This document shows positions 46,227 to 58,230 of a stretch of DNA of 64,000 nt, one piece after another. The notes beneath the pieces were generated by a model, which searched no databases, was not told where the DNA came from, and saw nothing but the letters and a program-made list of their open reading frames with translations. Location: contig NC_052619.1 of the NCBI RefSeq assembly GCF_016545825.1, positions 69,946,115 through 70,010,114 of the forward strand, written 5' to 3'. How positions within the stretch are numbered: position 1 is the first letter of the stretch; each line of letters opens with the position of its first letter. Source of the stretch: Eucalyptus grandis (Eukaryota; Streptophyta; Magnoliopsida; Myrtales; Myrtaceae). The position numbers and the translations under genes were made by a program.

Positions 46227-47031
46227 TATGGGCGATCTAGGAACTGCTTGAAAAGGATTGAATCGGCTGATTTTGGGTAGTTCCGAGGGGTACTGGTATG
46301 GTTCCTAGTTCCATAAAAAAAATAGAACCGGTGATTTTTGGTCTAGTTCCCAGTTTGAGGGTGGGAACTGGATTGACTGGACAAGACCGCTTATATATAA
46401 TTTTTTAATTTCTTAAAGAAAATAAATAGACCCTAATTGTCCTTTAGTCTTTCCCCTCTCGCAATGCCTCGCTCTTTACTCTAGTCTTTCCTTCGTGCCT
46501 TGCTCTTCATTCTTTAGTCTCTTGGCTCTCGCTCGACTTTCAAATCTCGCTTGATAACCAAATCTCACTCTTTAATAGCTTGGTCTCCACTTTTCGATCT
46601 CAGATCGCTTCTCCCTCTAATGGAGAGTTCTTTATTAAGAAAGGCCCGATATCTCTATTTGTTCCGAGTTTCCTATTTGACTTTTCACTCTTCAGTCTCT
46701 TGGCTCTTCTTCTAGTAGGCTATTTTGCTCTCACATAGCTTTAAGTGTGAAGGCGGCCATATGTTTGTTTTGTACATATGAAGAGCATGTGTTGGACTTC
46801 CAATTCACATGCCCCTTCCTTAGTAGAGCCTCTCGTTGTATGTATTCCTTATTCATTTTGCATCCTTGAGGAAGTGGAGCACCAATGCCTATCTCATCAT
46901 TACTAATTGACTGGTTCCATAGGACTGGACTAGCCGACTGGTCCCCAGTCTTGAAAACTGGGAACTAGTCCTTTGGGTTTAGTTCCCCATTCTAGGTTAG
47001 ATTGGATCGGATCGAGAACCAATTATCCCTA
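46227..47031. mobile_element. Non-autonomous hAT-like element, right copy
   Basis: Starts TATGGGCGATC and ends AATTATCCCTA. The flanks are ATATGCAC (46219-46226) and ATATGTAC (47032-47039). It is 805 bp. It is the paralogue of 839-1749 at the same site, so insertion preceded the segmental duplication. Confidence 0.78.
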
Positions 47032-47397
47032 ATATGTACAATTCAAATGAGATATATATAATCTTGAGAGATATAGACAATTAACATGAACATCCGATCC
47101 AAAAGCTTAAATTGATAAGTGGAGGAGAACGATATAAAATAAAGAGCTTTGAAGACTTGTTGTCAAGCGATATGGGACAATACTGCAACATCACCTCTCA
47201 TGTGCAAACTGCATTAGGAGTGACACATGGAATTTTGACTACATATATTCACATGAAATTTTGACAGACACATTCATTAAAGGGATAACACTAGCTCTAA
47301 CACCAAGTTAAGAAAAATCGAAAATATTGTCATTTTTGTAACATAGGAAAATATCTTTAAAAAATCCTAATAATCTTAAACAACCAAAGAGGACCAC

Positions 47398-47400
<3 letters not shown>

Positions 47401-47439
<39 letters not shown>
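47401..47439. repeat. (CT)n microsatellite
   Basis: About nineteen CT units, longer than the homologous tract at 2093-2110. Confidence 0.95.
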
Positions 47440-47444
<5 letters not shown>

Positions 47445-48460
47445 TAGAGATCTCGAGCTCCACAAGATAGAGAGGTGCAGTAGGTAGGGGGATAATCGAG
47501 TCGACTCCACCCCGATATTCAAGACCCGATACTCTTCTCGAGCTTAAATTGAATAAGTTGTCAAATAAGCTCGTGTAATCGAGTCGACTCCACCCCAGTA
47601 TTCAAGACCCAATACTCTTCTTGAGCTTAACTTGAATAAATTGTCAAATAAGCTTGAGCTCAATTTTACTCGCCTTGATTAGTCAATAGACCTTACTTGA
47701 ATTTTGAATAATCTCAAACTTAAACTTACATTTTGGGAATACATATAATTGAAGAGTTCATAGTGAATTCATATTGATGAGCGTACATATATAATTAGAA
47801 AATACAATTGTATGATCAGCACGAGCTACTCAGGTTAAGTATTCAAGCTCGAGCTCGTCTCCACTGTTTTCAGGTTCTGAATCACGTGGAACTTGAATGC
47901 TGATATAATTGGGCCGACTTGAACACCAAGTTGACTTGTGGAGCCATGCCCGTGATGCTCGGGGCATTGCCAGCTAGGTTACGGATAATAGTGACGGTGT
48001 ACTGCCAATCTCCCTTTTTAGAAATCCCATTTTCAAACGCAAACTTTATTTCTCCTTTCTTTTTCTGGGCCTTTTGACTTCTGAAACATTAAACCTAATT
48101 AAAAGTAGCATTTTTCCAGGATAATCGCGGGGCATCTACTTCATTTCCACGGCAGCATCGAAAGCAGCTTTCTCAGAACGAGGAGCAGGTCAGAGTTCAT
48201 TTCATTTCATGCAAAAACTCTCCAGATCCGATATCGCACCACCATCTAAAACACCACCATCTAAAACAATAGGGTTGTTTCGCTTTGACCATTGTACAGT
48301 CAAGACGTGTAAGTACAAGAAGAGGTTTCTTCTCCATCCCTTACTATGCAACAATAAGATTCACATGTGATGGACAGGTCGATCACGAGAGAGATCTCCG
48401 TAAGATGGAGAGAGACTAATGTGGGTGGTAGAGACAGAAAACGTGCAAATGAGCACCATC

Positions 48461-49472
48461 TGTCCCCATCCATCCATCCATCCATCCATCCAACTTTCCT
48501 ACTTGTTTTTCAAAGTACTATGCTCCATCAACGTGAATACTACTTAGTTGGCTTAGGAAGCAATGTCTTCTATGGTGCTCGTGGCACTGCCGGTTGGGGT
48601 AGGGACAACAGCGACAGTGTAACACTACTTTCACGTTTTCCAAGTGCCATTTCCAACCGCAAACTTCGCTTTCTTGCCATTTGAATTCTGAATTATGAAG
48701 GCTAGAGTTGGACTCGTACTGACCTGCTAATTATCTTTCCCCTCCTCTTCTTTTCGCAGAGTCGACATTTCAACCGAAACTTAATGAGCTAAGAGTTCCA
48801 TCGTGCGAGTTCTTTTCAGCACAGCATCAGAAAGTAGTCATCTCAGCTCAAGGACCGGGTCCGACTTCATTTCATCATTGGCAAAACTTTCCAGATTCGA
48901 TGACATCATCAACTAAAACAATTGGGTTGTTTTGCTTTGACCATTCTAAACCGTTCCTTGCTTTAGTGCACTTGAATTAGAAAAGAAACAAGATGTGGAA
49001 ATGCGTAAAGAGAGAACCCCTACATCTCTTTGGTTGTTTTCACAAATCGTCCGGGCAAATCTTCTTCCCTTAATCAAGATAGGGGTGTGATCAGTGGATC
49101 ACGATAGGGCCCCACGGGATGGAGGGATCTGCTGTCTCTTTCGTGTTGGCGGTGGTATACCCAGAAAAGTGCAAACGAGGTTAGAGACTTCCACACGTCG
49201 GAGAGCGACGACGGAATTTTTGTAATCCTCGGTTAAGATTCTAAACGATTCTACGTACGCGATGGGGACAAATGCATTTGCAGCCACATGTTCTTCCCAC
49301 GGTCTCAATCTCTCTCCAGCTATTTACTATGTGAAACGATACCGACCAAAGAAAGAAAACATGGGAAACGACTCTTTTACCATTTCCAAAGCAGTGACAT
49401 ATAAGCGCACTTTTGTCCCTGTCAGTTTTTCACTGTATGTTTTCATCTCTTAAACGTTTTTATTATGTGTCA
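48461..49472. repeat. Left arm of a 1-kb inverted repeat
   Basis: From TGTCCCCATCC to the TGTGTCA word at 49466-49472. It matches the reverse complement of 49580-50583 almost base for base. It contains a full copy of unit R1 (compare 4540-5540). The minus-strand 69-codon frame (49099-49308) is open in this arm. Confidence 0.95.
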
Positions 49473-49579
49473 TTCAAACTCAGAAAAATTATTGAAAATG
49501 TCCTAAATCTATATATAGCACATAGAACACTCGTGAATAGGGTATAAGCAAGTCAAGCTACTTGTGAGCTACTCAAGCT
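49473..49579. other. Spacer between the inverted arms
   Basis: 107 bp. Its right part (CAAGTCAAGCTACTTGTGAG, ...CTACTCAAGC) matches the AGCTCGAG-type repeat found in the last CAD intron (6255-6300, 15117-15150), so the inversion joined R1 to sequence derived from a CAD locus. Confidence 0.75.
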
Positions 49580-50583
49580 TGACACATAAAAACGTTTAAG
49601 AGATGAAAACATACAGTGAAAACAACTGACAGGGACAAAAGTGCGCTTATATGTCACTGCTTTGGAAATGGTAAAAGAGTCGTTTCCCACGTTTTTTTCT
49701 TTCTTTGGTCGGTATCATTTCACATAGTAAATAGCTGGAGAGAGATTGAGACCATGGGAAAAACATGTGGCTGCAAATGCATTTGTCCCCATCACGTATG
49801 TAGAATCGTTTAGAATTTTAACCGAGGATTACAAACATTTGGTCGTCGCTCTCCAACGTGTGGAAGTCCCTAACGTCGTTTGCACTTTTCTGGGTATACC
49901 ACCACCAACACGAAAGAGACGGCAGATCCCTCCATCTCGCGGGGCCCTATCGTGATCCACTGATCACACCCCTATCTTGATTAAGGGAAGAAGATTTGCC
50001 CGGACGATTTGTGAAAACAACCAAAGAGATGTAGGGATTCTCTCTTTACGCATTTCCACATCTTGTTTCTTTTCTAATTCAAGTGCATTAAAGCAAGGAA
50101 CGGTGTAGAATGGTCAAAGTAAAACAACCCAATTGTTTTAGTTGGTGGAGTCATCGAATCTGGAAAGTTTTGCCAACGATGAAATGAACTTGGACCCGGT
50201 CCTTGAGCTGAGATGACTACTTTCCGATGCTATGCTGAAAAGAACTCGCGCGATGGAACTCTTAGCTCATTAAGTTTCGGTTGAAACGTCGACTCTGCGA
50301 AAAGAAGAGGAGGGGAAAGATAATTAGCAGGTCAGTCCGAGTCCAACTCTAGCCTTCATAATTCAGAATTCAAATGGCAAGAAAGCGAAGTTTGCGGTTG
50401 GAAATGGCACTTGGAAAACGTGAAAGTAGTGTTACACTGTCGCTGTTGTCCCTACCCCCAACCGGCAGTGCCACGAGCACCATAGAAGACATGGCTTCCT
50501 AAGCCAACTAAGTAGTATTCACGTTGATGGAGCATAGTACTTTGAAAAACAAGTAGGAAAGGATAGATGGATGGATGGGGACA
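49580..50583. repeat. Right arm of the 1-kb inverted repeat
   Basis: Reverse complement of the left arm, ending at GGGGACA (50577-50583). The matching 69-codon frame lies on the plus strand here (49746-49955). Confidence 0.95.
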
Positions 50584-51058
50584 TGATAGTCCGCCCTAGA
50601 AGGCTCTCGCTGCTGGTTTGCTGGGGTCACTGGCCCCTGGCCAAGGCTTTGCGGCCCCAGCCGACCCTCCCCAACCTTCCGGTGACGGTGGGGAGGTGGT
50701 GGTGGTGAGGGCTGAGCCCTTAGCCACCAGCTACCTTCCTCCTCTTCCTGTTTTTTTTTTTTTGTTTCCTAATTTAATTTAATTTAATTTAATTAATTTT
50801 ATATTAAAATTCGAATTATACCAAAATGACGTCGTTTTTGTTTATTTTGGTTGAGTTAGCCATCTAGCGAGCCACGTAAGTAAGAAAATTAATATAAAAA
50901 ATTGCCATCTAGGATTTTTGGCGGGATTCATCATATATGGCACTCGAGTGTCTCATTTTTCATTAAAAAAAAAAAAAGTGGCACTTAAGTGCACTTTTGT
51001 AAGTTTTGGCACTTAAGGGTCCCATTGTGCTAAGTTTTGGCACTTGGGGTGTTTTTTT
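50584..51058 (-). mobile_element. GC-rich non-autonomous element, family G, copy 1
   Basis: Read on the minus strand: several CACTTAAGTGCCAAAACTTA units, then AAAACGACGTCATTTT, then an AATTAAATTAAA run, then a GC-rich block with GGGGAGGGTCGGCTGGGGCC. The copy at 63266-64000 has the same blocks in the same order on the plus strand. No coding capacity. Superfamily unknown. It cuts off the 5' end of the gypsy element at 51059. Confidence 0.65.
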
Positions 51059-52139
51059 GCCTATAATGATGTTTGTCAACTTGCACTTAAGGTGAAACGG
51101 CAACTTAAAGAGGCTCGTGGTCATATCTCTTGGTATTGAGTAAAGAAGACTTTTCTAAGGGTGAAAGGGCATCTACTTCTAAGATTAGGGTGACTACTTC
51201 AAAATCAACTCCTAAGAGTGAAGGAGCATTAAGTTCCAAGTGCCCTAACTCTATCTAGTGTTTCAAATGTCAAGGGTTTGGACATATTGTATTCGAATGT
51301 CCAAATCACAAGATCGTCTCTCTAGCAAAATAAGAGCTTGAGGAAGAGCAATGTGAAGATTCCCTTAGTACAAACGAAACATCCGATGAGAAAGATGAAG
51401 TTATCTATGGAGACCAAGGAGAGTCTCTAATTCTTTGTCGGGTCTTGAATGTTATTCTTGGTGAGGATGGTATGTGGCTTCACAATAATATTTTTCATAC
51501 TAGATGCATTTCTCATGAAAAGGTGCGTGATATTATTATTGATGGAGGAAGTTGCGAGAACATTGTGGCTACAATAACGGTGGACAAGTTGCAATCAAGA
51601 TGGAAAAGTACCCACAACCTTACAAACTTTCTTGGCTTCACAATGGGAATGAGGTAAGGGTTAATAAGCGATGTCTTGTTCACTTTTCCATTGGAAAAAC
51701 ATACATTGATGAAGTGTGGTGTGATATTGTTCCATAGATGCTTGTCATTTGCTTCTTGGGAGACCATGGCAATTTGATGGAAAAACTAAGCATAAGGGTC
51801 CAAGAATACTTATGCTTCCAAGATGGAGAGCACTCCTAAACGATGTAATGGGGAGGGTAATAATTTACTCTCTAAATCTAAAGTTGATGAAAATTTTGAA
51901 GAATCCTCGGAGGCATATGCTCTTGTGGTATTAGAAGAGAATGAAGATTGCCATGATGTCCCTTCTTAAGTAGAACCTCTTCTTAAAGAATTTAAGGATG
52001 CTGTTTCAAAAAAGATTCCGCTCGATCTTCTACCCATAAGAGAAATTTAGCATTGTATTGATTTTGTTGTGGGAGCCAGCATCCTAAATAAGGCAGCCTA
52101 CCGAATGAGCCCTAAAGAGCATGAGGAGCTTCAACGACA

Positions 52140-53990
52140 AGTGGATGAACTCATGGCTAAAGGAATGGTGAGAGACCATGAGTTCATATGTTGTCCCTGC
52201 TCTACTTGTGCCAAAGAAGGATAGGTCGTGGTGTATGTGCATCGATAGTCAAGCAGTGAACAAGATAACCATCACATACCGCTTTCCTATTCCTCAGCTT
52301 GATGATCTTCTCAACCAACTCCATGGCATTACTATATTTTCTAAAATGGATCTTCCTAGTAGATATCATCAAATTCAAATGACAGCTAGAGATGAATGGA
52401 AAACCACATTCAAACTAGAGATGGCCTCTATGAATGGATGGTCATGCCATTCGGCCTCTAATGCTCTAGTACTTTTATGCACCATATGAATCATATCTCT
52501 AAACCATTTATTGGCAACTTTGTTGTTATTTATATTGATGACATTCTTGTTTTTAACTCTACTCATGAGCAACACTTTGAGCATCTTTTCCAAGTTTTCA
52601 GGGTTCTTTGGGACAAAAGTTGTATGCCAACTTTAAAAAGTCACTTCTTTACCGATGGCCTTGGCTTCCTAGGTTATGTTGTTTCTAAAGAAGGCATCAA
52701 GATGGATTCTAGCAAGGTGGGGGCAATCATAAGTTGACCCATTCAACATCTATTCATGATTTTCGAGTTTCCATTGTTTGGCATCATTCTATCACCACTT
52801 TATCAAGCATTTTAGTACCATTATTTCTCCTATCAACGAATGCTCGAAGGGAGCAAGTTTCAAGTAGACTAAAGAGGCACAATAAAGCTTCAAATTCCTT
52901 AAAAGGAAGGTAACCGAGGCTCCTATTCTTACACTTTCAGATTTTAGTAAAGTCTTTGAAGTTGATTGTGAGGCTTCTAATGTGGAAATTTGTGCGGTTC
53001 TTAGTCAAGAAGGAAAGCCTATCCCATTCTTTAGTGAGAAGTTGAATAATTCCCGCAAGAATTACTCTACTTATGATAAATAATTTTATACTATTTTTAG
53101 AGTTTTAGATCATTGGTGACATTATCTATTGTTCAAGAAATTTGTTCTCTTTTTAGATCATAAAGTTTTGAAGTATGTAAATACTCAACATAAGCTCAAT
53201 AATCAGCATGGCAAGTGGGTAGAGTTTCTTCAAGCCTTCACTTTTCTTATCAAGCATAAAGATGAAACTCTTAATCGAGTGGCAGATGCTTTAAGCTGCA
53301 AGCACTCCTTGCTATCCACAATGCAAGTGAAGGTCTTAGGCTTTGACATGATCAAGGAACTTTATGAAGGTCATCCCGACTTTAGGCAAATTTGGAAAGA
53401 TTGTTCAAAGTGTTCAATTCAACAATTCTTGTTGCAAGATGGATTTCTTTTCAAGAATAATCTGTGTTGTGAGACATGTGGAGCGATGTCAAACTTATTA
53501 AATTGCTAAAGGCCATACTCAAAACACTAGCATGTATACTTCATTACAAGTCCCAACCACCCCTTGGGAAGATGTGAGCCTAGATTTTATAGTTGGTTTT
53601 CCTTGGACACAAAGGGGCAAAGACTCGATTATGGTGGTCTTTGATCGATTCTTCAAAATGACGCATTTTGTGCCATGTAACAAGACCTTGGATGCTGCTC
53701 ATATGGTGAATCTTTACTTCTAGGAGATCGTAAAACTTCATGGTATTCCAAAAATAATGACATCTGATCAAGATTCAAAATTTATCAGTTATTTTTGGCG
53801 CACACTTTGGAAGAAGCTAGGTGCAACTCTTCAGTTTAGCTATTCTCATCATCCCCAAACCGATGGGCAAACATAAGTTGTTAATCGGAGTGTGGAAAAT
53901 CTTTTAAGGAGCTTAATCGGAAGTAACTTGCATCAATGGGACACCACTTTAGCTCAAGTTGAATTTGGTTATAAATGGAAAAATTCATTT
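52140..53990 (+). pseudogene. Gypsy RT, RNase H and integrase remains
   Basis: The longest intact pieces are an RT stretch (52178-52489) with [19 protein letters not shown], an RT/connection stretch with YIDDILVF (52477-52737), an RNase H stretch (53129-53509) and an integrase core (53532-53723) with [10 protein letters not shown] following. Four or more stops separate them, so no polyprotein can be made. Confidence 0.88.
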
Positions 53991-54272
53991 TGAGATTGCG
54001 TATGGGAAGAATCCTAGTAGTCCCTTGGACTTAGCTCCACTTCCCATCTCTCAACATTTTAGTGGAGATGCCAAGGATCATGCTCACTTTACAAAGAAGC
54101 ATCATGAGCAAATATGGGAAAGGGTCATAAAGCATAATGTGAAGTATAAAGGGAGAGCCAACAAGCATCGCAAGTCCACTGCTTTTAAGGAAGGCAATTT
54201 GGTTTGGCCACATCTTAAAAAGGAGAGCTTTCCTTGAGGTCGTCACGAGAAGTTGAAACCTAGAATCGATGG

Positions 54273-55157
54273 TGTGACGGCCCAAGCGGGGGGGCGCGTC
54301 TCCTGTCCCACATCGCTTAGGGGGAAGTCTTGGGGCTAGTTTATAAGACTTAGGTCCATCTAATCTATGTGACGCGTTTTAAAGCCGTGAAAACTCAGTG
54401 TCCAAAGCGAACAATATTACACAGTGGGGCCCGGATCATATAAATGGTATCAGAGCTGACTCCCGACAACGTGTGGGGCCACAGCGAGGACGTTGTGCGC
54501 CCAAGGGAGGGAGAGTGTGACGGCCCAAGCACAAGGGTGCGTCTCCTGTCCCACATCGCTTAGGGGGGAGTCCTAGGACTAGTTTATAAGGCTTAGGTTC
54601 ATTTAATCTGTGTGACGCATTGTCCAAAGCAGACAATATTACACAATAAGGCCCGGGTCATTACAATGCTCACTAATCCCTTATTAGTCGATTAATTATG
54701 CTCATGAGTTAATTAGATTTAATTAAATACAATTAGGTGGATAAATTATATTGGAGTAATTAAATTAGGGATTTACCTATGCATGTTAGGCAAATGGTAT
54801 CAGAGCCAACTCCCGACCGCATGTAGAGCCACAGTGAGGACGTTGTGCTCCCAAGGGGTGGAGAATGTGACCGCCCAAGCGCAAGGTGCATCTCTTGTCC
54901 CACATCACTTAGGGGGAGTACTTGGGCTAGTTTATAAGACTTAGGTCCCTCTAATTTGTATGACGTGTTTCACGTACGCTAAAAACAAACCCGTGAGGAG
55001 GAGGTTGCTGCATGTATGCCTCCAAAGTGGACAATATTAGGTTGGGGGAAGGTGGCCGAGGGCCAAGGCCTTTACCCCAGCACGACGTATTTTAAAGCCA
55101 TGAGAACTCAGTATCCAAAGAGGACAATATTTACATAGTGGGGCTCGAGTTGTTACA
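54273..55157 (+). mobile_element. TRIM-like element with three LTR-like units
   Basis: Flanked by GATGG (54268-54272 and 55158-55162), in the middle of the gypsy words DG/PFKVL. LTR-like units begin TGTGACGGCCCAAG or TGTGACCGCCCAAG at 54273, 54516 and 54866. Two internal parts start with a primer site (ATGGTATCAGAGC at 54443 and 54786) and end with purine tracts (GGGAGGGAGAG, GGGGTGGAGAA). No coding capacity. This is a terminal-repeat retrotransposon in miniature whose copies are arranged in tandem. Confidence 0.85.
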
Positions 55158-55345
55158 GATGGTCCTTTCAAAGTATTGCAAAGAATTGGAGATAATGCCT
55201 ACAAGATTCAACTCGCTAGTGAGCATGTTGTTTTGGTGACGTTTAATGTTGCAGATCTTTCTCTTTACCATGAAGATGAAGACAATGAAAACTCAAGGAC
55301 GAGTTTACACGCAACAAAAGTGTCTGATGCCGGAGCATTCTAAAA

Positions 55346-56592
55346 CAACATCGATTTTTGTGCAAGTCTTACCTATCGTGTAGTTATTGATACTTTTGTA
55401 ACCTTACCGATACTTCAATAGCTGCCTTCAATAATCATACCGATACTTCGATAGGTGCATGTTTGAAAGATGTCTACATTCATTGAATCACACAATTTCT
55501 GATATTTACGCTCAACAACATTTATTTCTCATATTTTTAAGGTTTAGTAAATATCATTAAAAGTTTTTAGAGTCCTTATTTATGAGTCATTTGTCTTCCC
55601 AAAGAATCTCAATAATTGTTCATACTTGGAGGGTTGTTCCAAGTTCATTTTATAAAAACATGCAATGATGAATAAAATGCAGACTTTTTTTTAGTGATAA
55701 TTCATTTAGCATTTGGCTTAAAAACAATAAATATTTCTTATCATGCTCTTATCTCTCAAATGGATTCATACGAGTGGCAAGTGACCTATCCAATTTAGTT
55801 CTCACTTATGTTATTTCCTACTTCCCTATACTTTCTCCGATGTCACCGATGGGGCAGACAATATCCAATCATGCCAAAAGACCGTAAAGTCATGTGTTGG
55901 CCATGGCCTAAGGATCATAATAATTGGAACACGTGTGAATGTTTTGTGCATATAATATTCTGAGATATGTTCTAATTATTTATTGAGTTTGTTGTTTTAC
56001 TATTGGCATATGTGAATTACTAACATGCAGGGGTATGCCAAGGCGAGGTTAGGATATGTAATGCTGCATTGTTTAGGCTGACTTTGAGACAAATTAGCAT
56101 CCTATCAAAGTTTAGGATGTTGACTTGCTGAAATTTTATCTCACTCTATTGGTGTTAAATATTTTGAGCCCATAGTTATGGATGTGGACCCTATTTGTTT
56201 TGAGGTCCCCATGTCTTTTTAGAGGGCCATCACCGAGTATGCTTTGGGGGAGTGAGGCGACCTTTCTGAAGCACACTACAACTTTGTGGGTTCACAAGGG
56301 AGTAGATCATTTGATTTCCCAACCCTTTCAACTCTTTTTGTATGTGCATCACTTAGGTTTTAAATCGATTCGTAAATGTTAAATTTCTTAGGGTTAAATA
56401 ATTAAAAGAAGGTTGTGCTTTTAGAAATGTTTGTTGTGTATACTATCCCTATTATCTTGCTTGACCAAGTATTGTGTTATAATATGCTTTGCTTGCATTT
56501 AATTGAAAGTTAAAATGAGTGGACAGGTGATGCGTTCATAGATAATCAACCATTGAGGGATGTTTGTGCGCTTGAGGTTTTGGGGCATGACA
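55346..56592. other. AT-rich stretch without recognised gene
   Basis: May contain the decayed 3' end of the gypsy element. I see two short repeats of CCGATACTTC.ATAG at 55408-55456 and no coding signature. Confidence 0.4.
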
Positions 56593-57086
56593 AGTTGATA
56601 CCATAAACAATCTCAAACTGATATACATATGATAAATTAACCAAAAACTAATTTTACAATCATGAAAAACTCTAAATTTATACACATGTGACAAATTTAC
56701 CCCAAATGATTACAAAAACCTTAAATTGGTATATTTGTGATAAATTTACTCAAAACTAATTTTTTTAACTGTCAAAAATCCTAAACCGGTATATTTGTCA
56801 CAAATATATCCTCTGTTAATTGGATTAATATTACAAAAATACGAAATGAGTACAAATGTGACAAACAAATAGTTAAATTCCAAAGTTGGTACACCATGTT
56901 ATTCAACTCAAAAATTTGACAACAAAATTTAATGGAAACTAACAGAAGATAAATTTGTCACAAATATATCAATATGAGATAATTTTGTCAAAAGTATAGT
57001 AGTTTTGGGTCTTTGATAGTAAAAAACTTAGTTTTGAGTAAACTTGTCACAGATGTATCAGTTTTGGACTTTTGATGGTATTGACT
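56593..57086. mobile_element. MITE-like element with long inverted ends
   Basis: Begins AGTTGATACCATAAACAATC and its end reversed reads AGTCAATACCATCAAAAGTC. Inner words such as TATTTGTGACAAATTTA recur in both halves in opposite orientation. AT-rich, 494 bp, no coding. The target duplication is not clear. Confidence 0.55.
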
Positions 57087-58230
57087 CGAAGAATAAATGG
57101 ATCATCAGTATTTAGGTGCCAACAATCCTAAAGATACTTTATAACATCCAATTAAACTCTAATTTTTTTTTTTTTTAATTTGGCTAGTTTAGTCATAAAC
57201 TTTTTAATAGTATGTAAATGTAGTCATTCCACTCAATTTTAACCAAAAACCATTAACATGGCTATTCAATCAGTGATCGTTCTATATGGCACAATCGATA
57301 TTGACATAGACAATCATTAATATTGGCAGAGAAAAATATGGGAAAAAAAGGAAAAAAAAAAAGAGAAAGGAATGAAAAAGATAAAATGTTTAGAAAATTG
57401 TTTTTAAAAAAATTGCAAAATTTGTCTTCACTAAGGTCGACTAGGCCATGTAGAACAACCAACGTTGAAGTTAGTAATTTCCAGCCAAAATAAGCCAAAT
57501 GGACTATATTGACAAATTGTCAAAATTTTTAAGATTAAATTGGTCAAATTGAAAATTTTATAACTAAATTGGTTGTCATATAAAAGGATGAGAATTTTTT
57601 TAGACAATTATTTTTTTTTGCTAATCTTTTAGCCATATATTTCAACACTTCTAAAATCTTCATACCAAAAAATATTTTGGGTGAACTTTACACCCAACTT
57701 TAGCTAAGACACTCCTTTTTTTTTTCTTTTTTCACAAATTCATTGATCGAAATATCCTCCCATTTCTCTCTTCAATTTATTGTTTCTTTCTTTTTAACAA
57801 GCTAACAAACAAAATTACTTTTATTTCCATAATCTCTCCATCACATAAATGCCTAATTACAGCCAACAAAATATCATCTTATCCTCCATCATTTTATCCC
57901 TTGGCTTAGAGAAGGTTGTTAATTTTAATTTATGGTCTAACAGATTTAATCACAAAAATATAGAAAATTAACAATTTATATTTATGATCGCTATGACGGC
58001 TTATGAACACACAATTGATTGCTTATTTTATGTTTTTCCCACTTTAACAACTTTGTTTTATGTTTTTCCCACTTTAATTTGAATTGCAAATGGGAGTTGA
58101 TGATCATGTTACATCTTCTTTGCTTTCAAACTCGAGTCATATTATTTTAGAGGAAAATTTACAGCATATTTTAAAATTTTGATCCACTAACTATGAGATA
58201 TTCACAATTGATATTAATTATTTTCTTTAT
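57087..58230. other. AT-rich stretch; part matches 40081-40212
   Basis: Contains a T-run (57163-57176) and a repeat with CATTAACATGGC/ATTTTAACCAAAAA words similar to the 3226-3553 type. The segment 58070-58215 is the counterpart of 40081-40212 plus 41327-41345. No gene is seen. Confidence 0.4.

Larger units (their letters stand above)
45320..48425. repeat. Right copy of the segmental duplication
   Basis: Matches 1-2965 in the same order and orientation, with insertions at about 45600-45720 and an internal repeat of the GAATAAGTTGTCAAATAAGC stretch at 47545-47655. It leads directly into the 1-kb inverted repeat. No gene is recognised. Confidence 0.85.
51059..55345 (+). mobile_element. Degenerate Ty3/gypsy element (gag end to pol end)
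   Basis: On the plus strand there is a gag zinc knuckle, CFKCQGFGHIVFEC (51259-51300), then protease DGGSCENIVATITVDKLQ (51540-51600). RT follows with [18 protein letters not shown] and the YIDDILVF catalytic box (about 52530), RNase H with LFLDHKVLKYVN and HKDETLNRVADALS (to 53310), and integrase with DFIVGFPWTQRGKDSIMVVF and HPQTDGQT (to 53880). The pol end is DGPFKVLQRIGDNAYKIQLA. Many stops and shifts. The domain order (integrase after RNase H) is Ty3/gypsy. The 5' LTR and early gag are missing, and no 3' LTR is recognised. A TRIM-like element interrupts it at 54273-55157. Confidence 0.9.
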
